A stretch of 40,310 nucleotides of DNA, taken from NCBI GenBank assembly GCA_018240525.1, contig JAFEFN010000011.1:1-40310 (forward strand), in the 5' to 3' direction. Of the stretch, positions 32,409-40,310 are shown piece after piece. The notes below the pieces were generated by a model that saw nothing but the letters and a program-made list of their open reading frames with translations, was not told the origin of the DNA and made no database searches. Made by a program: the position numbers and the translations under genes. Source of the stretch: Pseudomonadota bacterium (GTDB taxonomy: Bacteria > Pseudomonadota > Gammaproteobacteria > Steroidobacterales > Steroidobacteraceae). Each line of letters begins with the position of its first letter. Positions within the stretch are counted from its first letter, which is position 1.

Positions 32409-33323
32409 TCAAGGCAGCGTCGGCCGCGCCGCAGCGCCAGCGCGCCTGAGACCACTCTGGTCCAGTATGGCCGGGATGTGGGCCTCGGCGCCGATCGCCA
32501 TCACGTGCACGCCGTGACAGATCTGCGTGACTTCGCGCACGAGGCGTGCGGCGATCTCGATGCCCTTCTCCATCTCCGCCTCGGCGCCACTGGCCGACTG
32601 CATTTCCTGGATGAGCGCCTCGGGAACCTCGATGCCGGGCACCTTCTCGTTCAGCCACATCGCCATCTTGACGGATTTCAACGGGATGATTCCCGCGAGG
32701 ATGGCGGTATTTCCGGGCTTCACGGCAGCGATGAAGCGCTGCAGCGACCGTGCGTCGTAGATCGCCTGAGTCTGCAGGAACCGGGCACCGGCTTCGAGCT
32801 TGCGCCACGTATTGGCGATCTCCGCCGCCTGGTCCTTCGCCCCGGGATTGACCGTGGCACCCACCACGAATTGCGGCACACCCTTCAGCGCCTTGCCACT
32901 CATGTCACGCCCGAGCGTCAGGTCGCGTGCGGCCGCCAGCATCTGGCTGGCGGTGAGATCGAACACCGGCTTCGCCTCCGGATGATCGCCCACCGTGGGT
33001 GGGTCACCCCCCATGAAGACGAAATTGCGGATGCCGAGCACCGCCGCACCCAGAAGATCCGCCTGAATCGCAATGCGGTTGCGGTCACGCGAGGTCATCT
33101 GCACGATCGTCTCGACCCCCCGGTCGCGCAGCAGCCTGGCGACTGCCGTCGGCGCGATGGCCATGAGGGCACGCGCCGACTCGGTCAGGTTGATCGCATC
33201 GACGCAGCCTTTGAGGGCCGCAGCCTTGGCGAAGATGTCCGAGAGATCGGTGCCTTTGGGAGGGGTGAGTTCTGCGGTGACGACGGTTAGGCCGTCGTTG
33301 ATCTTCTGTTCCAGTGAACTCAT
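32409..33323 (-). CDS. Methylenetetrahydrofolate reductase family protein
   Basis: Protein of 304 aa with the MetF-like TIM barrel. Seen: TAELTPPKGTD with the catalytic-position glutamate, NLTESARALMA, FMGGDPP, and GARFLQTQAIYDA (the F-x-x-T-Q family strand). Family members reduce 5,10-methylene- to 5-methyl-THF with FAD. There is no met gene nearby and the C-terminal segment is diverged, so it may be a paralogue with another role. Divergent from the ureohydrolase gene across 107 bases. Confidence 0.85.
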   Translation of the reverse strand: MSSLEQKINDGLTVVTAELTPPKGTDLSDIFAKAAALKGCVDAINLTESARALMAIAPTAVARLLRDRGVETIVQMTSRDRNRIAIQADLLGAAVLGIRNFVFMGGDPPTVGDHPEAKPVFDLTASQMLAAARDLTLGRDMSGKALKGVPQFVVGATVNPGAKDQAAEIANTWRKLEAGARFLQTQAIYDARSLQRFIAAVKPGNTAILAGIIPLKSVKMAMWLNEKVPGIEVPEALIQEMQSASGAEAEMEKGIEIAARLVREVTQICHGVHVMAIGAEAHIPAILDQSGLRRAGAAARPTLP

Positions 33324-33430
33324 TCAGCGTCCTGGTCGTATGGGGCTGGCCAAGACTAGCACGCGCCATCGTGCGGCCGACGAACGCCGCTATACTCGCG
33401 GCTACGCGTGCCGGCTTCGGAGCTGCGGGA

Positions 33431-34381
33431 ATGTCAGACACCAGTTTCTTCACCTACCACGACTCCACCGCCGCCCCCGGATTCATGCGCTCCCCCGGGC
33501 CCAGCGCCATTGCCCGGCCGCGCTGGCTGGTCGCCGGCATCGGCTGGGACGGGGCCACCACCAACCGGCCCGGCGCCCGGTTCGGCCCCGGCGCGATCCG
33601 CCGCGCCAGCCAGATGCTCTGCGATGGCACGCATCCCTTGTGGGGCGTGTCCCCCCTGGGGGAGATCGCGGACATCGGCGATCTGCCTTTGCCGAATGCG
33701 TCGCTGACAGGAATGCGCGCGGCACTCGCGCCGCTGGCCGATGCGCTCATCGCGCAGCATCACATGGTCTGGCTAGGCGGCGATCATTCCATCACGCTAC
33801 CGCTGCTGCAGGCGTACCACCGGCATTACCGGCGCCCGCTCGCGGTGGTGCACTTCGATGCGCACTGCGACACCTGGACCGATCATGGCGGCAACGAACC
33901 ATCCGGACACGGCACCTGGGTGCACGAGGCGGTACGCGACGGCATCGTCGACCCGACGCTCTTCGTGCAGCTCGGCATCCGCTCGCCGGCCGCGCCGGCG
34001 ACCAGCAACTACATCGCCGATCGCGGCGGCATGATCTTCACGTCCCGCGACCTGCGCGGTCGCGAAAGCGCCGAGGGCCTGGGCCCGATCGTGCGCAGGA
34101 TCCGCGAGCGGCTGGCAACGGCGCCGGCGAGCCCGCTCTACCTCACCCTGGACATCGACTGCCTGGATCCAGCCTTCGCCCCGGGCACCGGCACGCCCGA
34201 GCCGGGCGGTCTGTCGAGCAACCAGGTGCTCACCCTGCTCGAGGAGCTGCACGACCTGCCCTGGATCGGCATGGACCTGTGCGAGGTGGCCCCACCGTAT
34301 GATCACGCGCAGCTGACCAGCAATGCCGCAGCCTACTTCGCGTGGACCTACCTGTGCGGCCAGATGGCCGCGCAGCGGTAG
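33431..34381 (+). CDS. Agmatinase-type ureohydrolase
   Basis: Arginase-family enzyme of 316 aa that hydrolyses a guanidino compound, likely agmatine to putrescine and urea. Binuclear manganese ligands are visible: H119 in GGDHS, D143, H145 and D147 in FDAHCDTW, and two aspartates in LDIDCLDPAFAPGTG. ATG at 33431 is preferred; 39 upstream in-frame residues overlap the MTHFR gene start and do not look coding. Convergent with the hydrolase gene (16-bp gap). Confidence 0.92.
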   Translation: MSDTSFFTYHDSTAAPGFMRSPGPSAIARPRWLVAGIGWDGATTNRPGARFGPGAIRRASQMLCDGTHPLWGVSPLGEIADIGDLPLPNASLTGMRAALAPLADALIAQHHMVWLGGDHSITLPLLQAYHRHYRRPLAVVHFDAHCDTWTDHGGNEPSGHGTWVHEAVRDGIVDPTLFVQLGIRSPAAPATSNYIADRGGMIFTSRDLRGRESAEGLGPIVRRIRERLATAPASPLYLTLDIDCLDPAFAPGTGTPEPGGLSSNQVLTLLEELHDLPWIGMDLCEVAPPYDHAQLTSNAAAYFAWTYLCGQMAAQR

Positions 34382-34397
34382 AGGGCAAGCCAGGTCG

Positions 34398-35942
34398 CTA
34401 GTGCGCGTCGAAGAAAGACTTTACGGCGCTCAGGCAGAACGGCGGCACGAGGCCGGCGTGGTAGGCAGAGAGCACGGCCGCATCCCCACCATCGCCGGCA
34501 CCCCCCAGCACGGCATTGGCCCGCACCAGGGCCACCGCGGCAGCGAAGCCGGACTTGAGGCTGGCATAGGGATCGTCCGCGGTGCTCGCGGAATCCACAT
34601 CGAGAACGACCGGCGCCACGGCAGGCGGATGGTCTTCCCAATAGATCTGCATCAGCGTGGTGTCGAAGTAGAAGACCGTCGGATCTGAGCTGCCGCCGCA
34701 CAACAGGGTCGGTGCCGCGGGGCTCCAGTTGCGCAGATCATTCGCCTTCAGGTGGACGCGCAGGGGAAACGTCGGATCCGCGGGCGGCAGGTCATCCGTG
34801 ACCACCGGGAAGCCCCCGTCCGGGTGCGCCAGCGCATCGTCCAGATACGCACCCCGGAAGCTGTCGTTCACGAGGTAGTCGCCGCCGAAGCCGGCCGCGA
34901 AGACGCTTGCGAACTTCGCCGGCGTCGTCGCCGGCGTGTACACCGCGTAGGCCGGCGTCGGCGGCGTGCTGCTGAAGGCGGCCATGGGGAATTTCCCCTG
35001 TGACTGCAGTGCGCCCACGGAATCCGCCCCGGGCAGCAGTCCTTCGATGGTGGGCGCGTACTTGTCGGCGAAGGCATCCGCGGGCGCCGAATAGACGTCT
35101 CCGTAGGCCTTCTGGTAGCCGACGACCAGCAGCGCGAGGTTCTCCGGCGCGCTATCGTTCACCTGTCCTTCGAAGATCGCATCCCCGAGTGCTGACAGGG
35201 TGTACGGACCGGACATCGGCCCGGAGGCCGTGACCGTCATGCCGGCCGTCTGCATCGCGCTATGGGTCGCCATGGCCACGTAGCCGCCTTCGGAGTAGCC
35301 GGTGATGAACAGCTTGCCGCCGTCGGTGCTGTTCGGCTCGCCGGCCGTCGGCAGCGCCGCCCGCGCCGCCGTCAGGGCGTCGATCATGTCCTTGGACTGC
35401 TGGTCCGCGACCAGGTAGGGGTGATAGTCCACGGTCGAGATGTCGTAGCCGACATAGTTGGGCGCGACCACGATGTAGCCCTCGGCGGCGAACACGGCGG
35501 CCAGCAGCAGGCCCTCGCCGTTGTCCGAGGCGCTGACCTGGCTGATGTCGAAGCTCTTGTCCGCGTTCGTGCCGTGGGCGTAGAGGACCACCGGCCGACC
35601 ACCGGTGCACCCGGACGCGCTCCCAGCCGGGACCATCAGCGCTCCCGAGGCGACGGCCAGCTTGCCATTCGCATCCACCGTCTCGTATTCCATGTGGTAG
35701 ACGCTTACCGAGCACACCGGCGCGTAGGCCTGCTCCAACAGCAGCTTGCCCAGATCGTTGCCACTCAGCAGCCCAAGGAGATCACTCGGCGCGTAGCTCG
35801 CCACCAGGGTGGGGGGGCCGTTGACGAGATCGCCGCGCTGCGGCGGCGGGGTCATGGTCGAGGTGTTGTCGTGGCTGCTGCCGCCGCAGGCACTGACCAC
35901 CGACAGGACCAGCAGAGCCGCAATCCGATGCAGGGTTCGCAT
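34398..35942 (-). CDS. Lipoprotein alpha/beta hydrolase
   Basis: Protein of 514 aa with a lipoprotein signal (MRTLHRIAALLVLSVVSAC, lipid-bearing C19). The hydrolase domain has YAHGT (oxyanion region near 121-125) and the nucleophile serine S217 in GYSEGG. A long insert of Gly/Ala/Pro and a later acidic segment follow. Probable esterase or lipase at the outer membrane. The ATG at 35942 gives the signal peptide; a longer frame from 36089 does not look coding. Confidence 0.85.
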   Translation of the reverse strand: MRTLHRIAALLVLSVVSACGGSSHDNTSTMTPPPQRGDLVNGPPTLVASYAPSDLLGLLSGNDLGKLLLEQAYAPVCSVSVYHMEYETVDANGKLAVASGALMVPAGSASGCTGGRPVVLYAHGTNADKSFDISQVSASDNGEGLLLAAVFAAEGYIVVAPNYVGYDISTVDYHPYLVADQQSKDMIDALTAARAALPTAGEPNSTDGGKLFITGYSEGGYVAMATHSAMQTAGMTVTASGPMSGPYTLSALGDAIFEGQVNDSAPENLALLVVGYQKAYGDVYSAPADAFADKYAPTIEGLLPGADSVGALQSQGKFPMAAFSSTPPTPAYAVYTPATTPAKFASVFAAGFGGDYLVNDSFRGAYLDDALAHPDGGFPVVTDDLPPADPTFPLRVHLKANDLRNWSPAAPTLLCGGSSDPTVFYFDTTLMQIYWEDHPPAVAPVVLDVDSASTADDPYASLKSGFAAAVALVRANAVLGGAGDGGDAAVLSAYHAGLVPPFCLSAVKSFFDAH

Positions 35943-36048
35943 GCGGAAATTGTGCGGACCACCGCCCGGAACGGTGTCAGACAAAGCCCCGTTCACGGCC
36001 TCACAGGTGCCGATTCTGCCCGGGCGGCGGCACCGGTGGCCCTGTGTC

Positions 36049-37392
36049 TCAGTCGGGCGACGATCCGGCGGCGGCCTTGAAGACCGCACCGTCCTTCATC
36101 ACGAACTCCACCGCCTTGAGCGCGTTGACATCCTTGAGAGGATCTTGGGCGGTGGCGATGATGTCCGCGCGGGCCCCGACCGCGATCACGCCGAGCTGTC
36201 CCCGCTGCTCGAGGAGTTCGGCGGCGCGCCCGGTCGCCGTCTGGATGGCCTGCATGGGGGTCATGCCGAACTCGACCTCGCGGGCGAACTCCTGGGCGAT
36301 GGGGTCGGTCCACACGAACCCGCCGACGTCGGTCCCGAAGGCGATTTTCACCCCGGCGCGGAGGGCCTTGCGGAATGAGACCTCGTGCGTGGAGATCCGC
36401 TTGCGGTCGCGCTGCCCGGAGGGCGTATTCTCCGGGTCGAGGTCGTAGTAGTAGACCGACAGCGTCGGCACGTACCACGTCCCCTGCTTCACCATCTGTG
36501 CGATCTGCGCGTCCGTCATCTCGAGGCCGTGCTCGATCGAGTCGCACCCGCCGTCCAGGGCGCGCTGCAGGCCAATGCCGTTGTAGGCGTGGCAGGCGAC
36601 CCGCCGGTGCCAGCCGTGCGCCTCGTCCACGATGGCGTGCAGCTCCTCGACGGTCAGCGTCGGCTGCGAGACCAGCGCACCGGTAGCGTCGACCCAGGAA
36701 CGGTGCGTCATGTAGACCTTGATCCAGTCGGCGCCGTGGTCGAGCTGCTCGCGGGCGGCCTTGCGCGCCTCCACCGGACCATCGACGATCTGCACGCCCT
36801 TGGGCACCGTGATCTCCGGGGCATAACCCTCGAGGTTGTAGCCGCCGGTAGAGGAGATGCCGCGGGTGGCCACGAACATGCGTGGGCCGGGGATGTAGCC
36901 TTCCTCCACGGCCTGCCGGATCCCCACGTCGCCGTAGCCGGCGCCCTCGGTTTCCACGTCCCGGATGGTGGTGAACCCCTGCTCGAGCGCGCGCCGCGCG
37001 GCCACGACCGCGCGCGCGGCCCGGTAGGACGCCGGAAACTTCAGCAGCTGCACGTCGTAGCCCCCGGCGTCCGGGACTTCGCCCTGCAGGAACAGATGAG
37101 TGTGGCAGTCGATCAGGCCAGGCAGCACCGTGGCGGTGCCCAGGTCGATGACCTTGGCGCCGGGCGGCAGCGCCCGCGTCCCGCGCGGGTAGATATCGCT
37201 GATGCGGTTGCCGCGCACGATGATTTCCTGGGCGCTGCGAGCCTGGGGGCTGACGCCATCGATCAGTGCGCCGGCGCGCAGCACCCAGATACGCTCGGCC
37301 GGCCCTGCATCACGGCTTTGCGCCTGAGCGGCGTGCGCCAGGCACGCCGACAGGAGGGAAGAGAGCAGAAGCTTGATCACCATGCGGCACAT
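36049..37392 (-). CDS. Exported metal-dependent amidohydrolase
   Basis: TIM-barrel amidohydrolase of 447 aa, imidazolonepropionase/prolidase-like. A signal peptide (KLLLSSLLSACLAHAAQA, SPase I cleavage likely after AQA) sends it to the periplasm. Metal ligands visible: H97 and H99 (DCHTHLF), K225 (DWIKVY, likely carboxylated), H268, H288 (SIEHG) and D355 (AFGTDVGG). Substrates of close kin include dipeptides or N-acyl compounds; here unknown. ATG at 37392 or at 37383. It lies 106 bases upstream of the hydrolase gene in the same direction. Confidence 0.88.
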   Translation of the reverse strand: MCRMVIKLLLSSLLSACLAHAAQAQSRDAGPAERIWVLRAGALIDGVSPQARSAQEIIVRGNRISDIYPRGTRALPPGAKVIDLGTATVLPGLIDCHTHLFLQGEVPDAGGYDVQLLKFPASYRAARAVVAARRALEQGFTTIRDVETEGAGYGDVGIRQAVEEGYIPGPRMFVATRGISSTGGYNLEGYAPEITVPKGVQIVDGPVEARKAAREQLDHGADWIKVYMTHRSWVDATGALVSQPTLTVEELHAIVDEAHGWHRRVACHAYNGIGLQRALDGGCDSIEHGLEMTDAQIAQMVKQGTWYVPTLSVYYYDLDPENTPSGQRDRKRISTHEVSFRKALRAGVKIAFGTDVGGFVWTDPIAQEFAREVEFGMTPMQAIQTATGRAAELLEQRGQLGVIAVGARADIIATAQDPLKDVNALKAVEFVMKDGAVFKAAAGSSPD

Positions 37393-37554
37393 ACGGCTAC
37401 TCACGCGGGGGGCCTGCGCCGATGATACTCGCCCGCAGCGGTTGCCGGCGCCGTGGGGACGGATCAACGCCCGCCACTTCCGGCGGCGACTCCAGGTTGG
37501 AACGGACCGCCGGGGCGTGGGCATCAGCGGCCCTGCGCCCCGTGCGCCGCGGCT

Positions 37555-38238
37555 TCAGAGTCCGAGCACTTCGGTCGCCGCCTCGATGCACTCGATCTCG
37601 ACCACGATGGCCGCATCGCCCTTACCCGGCCAGCGAAAATCCTCTGGCGCCCCCGGCCGGCCCGGCGGCGTCCACAGGCTCAGCACCGCATCCACGGCCG
37701 GCCGGCCGGCCGGTGTCTCCACGGCACTGTCGAGCACCATGCGCACGAAGGCCCCGCGGTGCGCCTGCGCGTATTCTTGGGAAAAGCGCTGCACGGCAGC
37801 CTGGAAGGAGGCCGCATCGCTGCCCTCCCCGCGCGCCAGCACCAGCGCCACCTTGCCGGTGAGCCCGGGCTCCACGCCCCGTGGCGCGCCGGCAATCAGC
37901 GTTTCGGTGACTCCAAAGGAGGGGTGATAGCTCATGTCGAGGAAGTTGAGTTCATCCTCCGCCAGGGCCTTGCCGCCCGGGGTGAGCATGTACGCCTGCG
38001 CCTTCACCGCCTGGTCGACATCCGGGAAGCTGTACTCGCTGAAGCAGTCAAACTCGCGCAGGGCCTGGGCCGGCGGCGAGGCCAGGGTGGCGACGGTGTG
38101 GTTGCGCACGTACTTGCTGAAGCCGAAGTGCTTGTTGGCGGCCAGTCCCATGGCGACGTGGTTGCCCTCGTAGTAGTCGCGGAACTGCCGGCGCGTCATG
38201 TCGGGGCGCTTCACGAACAGGGTCATGACCTTGAGCAT
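37555..38238 (-). CDS. EthD-domain protein
   Basis: Protein of 227 aa. The N-terminal half is an EthD-type dimeric alpha/beta ferredoxin-like domain (MLKVMTLFVKRPDMTRRQFR, YYEGNHVAMGL); the second half repeats a related fold (KVALVLARGEGSDAASFQAA). EthD proteins assist or catalyse oxygenase and decarboxylase steps in catabolism. The upstream SnoaL gene's stop is 3 bases away, so they are one operon. Confidence 0.82.
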   Translation of the reverse strand: MLKVMTLFVKRPDMTRRQFRDYYEGNHVAMGLAANKHFGFSKYVRNHTVATLASPPAQALREFDCFSEYSFPDVDQAVKAQAYMLTPGGKALAEDELNFLDMSYHPSFGVTETLIAGAPRGVEPGLTGKVALVLARGEGSDAASFQAAVQRFSQEYAQAHRGAFVRMVLDSAVETPAGRPAVDAVLSLWTPPGRPGAPEDFRWPGKGDAAIVVEIECIEAATEVLGL

Positions 38239-38241
38239 GAT

Positions 38242-38787
38242 TCAATCCTTCTGGTAGTCGGCCAGCTCGCCCGGCGGCAGCTTGCGGGCATGCTGGGCCA
38301 GGTAGGCGTAAGTGACGTTCGGCGGCGTGACGACCGGCTCGACGATCTCGTGGATGCGCTCGAAGTGGACGTCCTTGATCAGCCAGGTACCGCCCACCTT
38401 CAGGTAGCGGTCCCGGTAGAGGGCCGCCCCGGTGATGTGGAGCTTGCGGCGGAACTCCCAGACGCTGTCCTGCAGATACCAGACACCGCGCGCCTCGGTC
38501 GGGGAGATGAGGTCGATCTCCGGATGGTGGCCGTTGTGCTGCATGATCATCTCCGCATGCGCCCCATCGCGCACCATGTCCAGGAACTTCTCCCGCCCCT
38601 CGAGCCGGAAGCGGTAGATGCCGCCGTTCACGTCCAGGGTGACCTGCGGATGGAACAGTGCGGCGATTGCCTCCAGGTCGGCCATGTCGAAGCAGCGGAA
38701 GTAGCGGTACTTGAGCTTCTTGATCTCTTCGATGTCCGCAAGCCGCTGGACCTGGGCTGCCACTTCGGCCAGTGTCGGTGTCTCCAT
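38242..38787 (-). CDS. SnoaL-like (NTF2-fold) protein
   Basis: Protein of 181 aa with the SnoaL_4 pattern: LADIEEIKKLKYRYFRCFD at residues 17-35, LFHPQVTLDV, GREKFLDMV, and a WYLQDSVWEFRRKLHI... strand pair near 103-120. Such proteins act as isomerases, dehydratases or small-molecule binders in catabolic clusters. It begins the two-gene operon with the EthD gene. Confidence 0.85.
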   Translation of the reverse strand: METPTLAEVAAQVQRLADIEEIKKLKYRYFRCFDMADLEAIAALFHPQVTLDVNGGIYRFRLEGREKFLDMVRDGAHAEMIMQHNGHHPEIDLISPTEARGVWYLQDSVWEFRRKLHITGAALYRDRYLKVGGTWLIKDVHFERIHEIVEPVVTPPNVTYAYLAQHARKLPPGELADYQKD

Positions 38788-38949
38788 TGCCTTACCCCTC
38801 CGCCTCGGCGCTGAATGGGAGCAGACTTCCGCGGCGGAAGGGTTTCAGCATCCCCCAGTTCGATTAGTTTTCCCCGGTGCGCGCGGCCGCCCGTCAGGGT
38901 AAGGTCGCCCTTTGCGGATCCATGACCGCCTGCGGCACATTGCAACGAC

Positions 38950-39723
38950 ATGAAGATCGTCACCTACAACATCAACGGCATCGGCGCCCGGCTGCAGAAC
39001 CTGCTGCGCTGGCTGACCGAGCGCACCCCGGACGTGGTGTGCCTGCAGGAACTGAAGGCCCCGCAGGAGAAGTTTCCGGAGGCCGCCATCCGCGAGGCGG
39101 GCTACGGGGTGATCTGGCATGGCCAGAAGAGCTGGAACGGCGTGGCAATCCTGAGCCGGGGTTGCGAGCCGTCCGAGCTGCGCCGAGTGCTCCCGGGGGA
39201 TCCGGAGGACGCCCACAGCCGCTACATCGAGGCTACGGTGCGGGGCATCAAGATCGGCTGCATTTACCTTCCGAACGGCAACCCGTACCCGGGGCCGAAG
39301 TTCGACTACAAGTTGCGCTGGCTGGGGCGTCTCCTGACGCATGCCGCCGAGCTTGCCGCGAGTCCGATGCCCGTGGTGCTGGCGGGTGACTTCAACATCA
39401 TCCCCACCGAGAAGGACGTGTACAAGCCGGAGCGCTGGGTGAACGACGCACTGTTCCGTATCGAGGTGCGCGAGGCGTTCGTCCGCCTGGCCAGCCAGGG
39501 CTGGACCGATGCGGTGCGCACCCTGCATCCGGATGCCACGATCTACACCTTCTGGGACTTCTTCCGCGATGCCTACCGCCGCGATGCCGGGCTGCGTATC
39601 GATCACCTGCTGCTGAACCCCGCCCTGCGCGGGCGACTGCGCGCCGCGGGCGTCGACCGGGACGTGCGTGGCTGGGAAAAGCCGAGCGACCATGCGCCCA
39701 CCTGGATTGAACTGAGCGAGTGA
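38950..39723 (+). CDS. xth: Exodeoxyribonuclease III
   Basis: AP endonuclease/3'-exonuclease of 257 aa of the EEP superfamily. Seen: N7 in TYNINGI, E34 in CLQELKA, the GDFNIIP motif with its aspartate and asparagine, and the C-terminal H248 in PSDHAPTW. Cytoplasmic base-excision repair. It is followed nine bases later by the DUF385-like gene on the same strand. Confidence 0.95.
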   Translation: MKIVTYNINGIGARLQNLLRWLTERTPDVVCLQELKAPQEKFPEAAIREAGYGVIWHGQKSWNGVAILSRGCEPSELRRVLPGDPEDAHSRYIEATVRGIKIGCIYLPNGNPYPGPKFDYKLRWLGRLLTHAAELAASPMPVVLAGDFNIIPTEKDVYKPERWVNDALFRIEVREAFVRLASQGWTDAVRTLHPDATIYTFWDFFRDAYRRDAGLRIDHLLLNPALRGRLRAAGVDRDVRGWEKPSDHAPTWIELSE

Positions 39724-39732
39724 TCTCGAGCC

Positions 39733-40173
39733 ATGAGCGAACCACCTGCACTGCCGTCCAAGAGGGTCATCCGCTTCTTCACTGCGCTGAACGTGCTGGT
39801 GTACCGCCTGACCGGCGGGCGCCTCATGAACCGGTTCGAGGGCGCACCGATCTGCCTGGTCACGATGACCGGACGCAGGTCCGGCAAGCGCAAGACGCTC
39901 GCACTCATGTACACCGCGCACGGTGAGGACGTCCTGCTGGTCGCCTCCCTGGGTGGCGCACCGCAGCACCCGGCCTGGTACTACAACCTCAAGGCGCACC
40001 CGCAGGTTGAGATCCAGGCAGGGCGCGTGCGACGCCGCATGCTGGCGCGCGAAGCATCGTCCGAGGAGAAGCGCACCCTCTGGCCGGTGGCCGTCGCCAA
40101 CTACAAGAGCTTCGCGGCGTATCAGGAGCGCACTAGCCGGGAGATCCCGTTGTTCGTCTGTTCGCCCGTCTGA
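39733..40173 (+). CDS. Deazaflavin-dependent nitroreductase-family protein
   Basis: Protein of 146 aa with the F420_H2-dependent reductase pattern (DUF385/PF04075): LMNRFEGAPICLVTMTGRRS, GKRKTLALMYTA, LLVASLGGAPQHPAWYYNL and HPQVEIQAG. Family members bind F420 or other flavins; in Proteobacteria the actual cofactor is often unknown. It starts nine bases after xth and ends 12 bases before the right terminal repeat. Confidence 0.85.
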   Translation: MSEPPALPSKRVIRFFTALNVLVYRLTGGRLMNRFEGAPICLVTMTGRRSGKRKTLALMYTAHGEDVLLVASLGGAPQHPAWYYNLKAHPQVEIQAGRVRRRMLAREASSEEKRTLWPVAVANYKSFAAYQERTSREIPLFVCSPV

Positions 40174-40185
40174 GCGGGGCGGCCG

Positions 40186-40310
40186 CTAGGGAAGGTCTGC
40201 GCAGGGGGGCGCGCAGGTGTATTTCGGGAGTAAGAGCGCGGTCATGATCAGCTGCATGTCACGGGGCGAGCGGTTTTGCCGTTCTGGGAGTTCGCATGGG
40301 CCTGTTCCGG
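40186..40310. repeat. Right copy of the perfect 125-bp terminal inverted repeat
   Basis: Exact reverse complement of bases 1-125, beginning CTAGGGAAGGTCTGCG. See the left copy for boundary and possible origin. Confidence 0.95.

Noticed and set aside
33073..34302. Plus-strand frame of 409 aa overlapping the ureohydrolase
   Set aside because: Different frame from the agmatinase with all metal ligands; arginine/histidine-rich shadow.
37453..38814. Plus-strand frame of 453 aa
   Set aside because: Antisense to both EthD and SnoaL genes, which show family motifs and tight operon spacing.

Overview
The window looks like one contig from a gammaproteobacterium, perhaps near the Steroidobacteraceae/Nevskiales/Xanthomonadales. 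That placement is an impression from gene content (NrsF-type ECF pair, EthD/SnoaL genes, lipoprotein hydrolases) and moderate to high GC; no rRNA or marker gene fixes it. I found no tRNA, rRNA, CRISPR array or phage gene. The two ends are a perfect 125-bp inverted repeat (1-125 and 40186-40310), so the segment lies between inverted copies of a repeat, or the assembly broke or folded there.

Region A (about 126-26060) is an accessory stress and energy island with somewhat lower GC by eye. It opens with a Tat-exported haloacid-dehalogenase-like protein, an ECF sigma/NrsF anti-sigma pair, and a helix-hairpin-helix protein resembling the N-terminus of PolX. Next come an APH-fold kinase, a PRPP synthetase paralogue and a phosphoribosyltransferase. 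An intact IS481-family element sits exactly at the stop codon of the last of these. Then follow a host-attachment-family protein, three paired-CBS proteins, a DUF2934 protein, a 6-phosphofructokinase, an alpha-glucan phosphorylase, a tandem universal stress protein, an MgtA-type P-type ATPase and a fourth CBS protein. The region closes with a lone GroEL without GroES, an APH/P-loop kinase fusion, two Hsp20 chaperones, a second tandem universal stress protein and an ArsC-like reductase. Two decayed fragments, the C-termini of PEP synthase and of phosphotransacetylase, suggest that the island once carried more central-carbon and acetate metabolism.

Region B (about 26600-40173) has visibly higher GC and reads as ordinary chromosome. 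It holds an outer-membrane barrel protein, a large lipoprotein (seven Ig-like repeats plus a propeller-like domain), a zinc alcohol dehydrogenase, an MTHFR-family protein, an agmatinase-type ureohydrolase, a lipoprotein alpha/beta hydrolase, an exported amidohydrolase, an EthD/SnoaL pair, exonuclease III and a deazaflavin-dependent-nitroreductase-family protein.

Region A as a whole combines protein protection (GroEL, Hsp20), adenylate sensing (CBS, Usp), glycogen-to-glycolysis flux (GlgP, PfkA), PRPP chemistry (Prs, PRTase, APH-like kinases) and cation import. I infer a programme for surviving energy or oxygen limitation. The least explained parts are the kinase/PRPP/PRTase trio, the kinase fusion, and the GroEL without partner or GGM tail.
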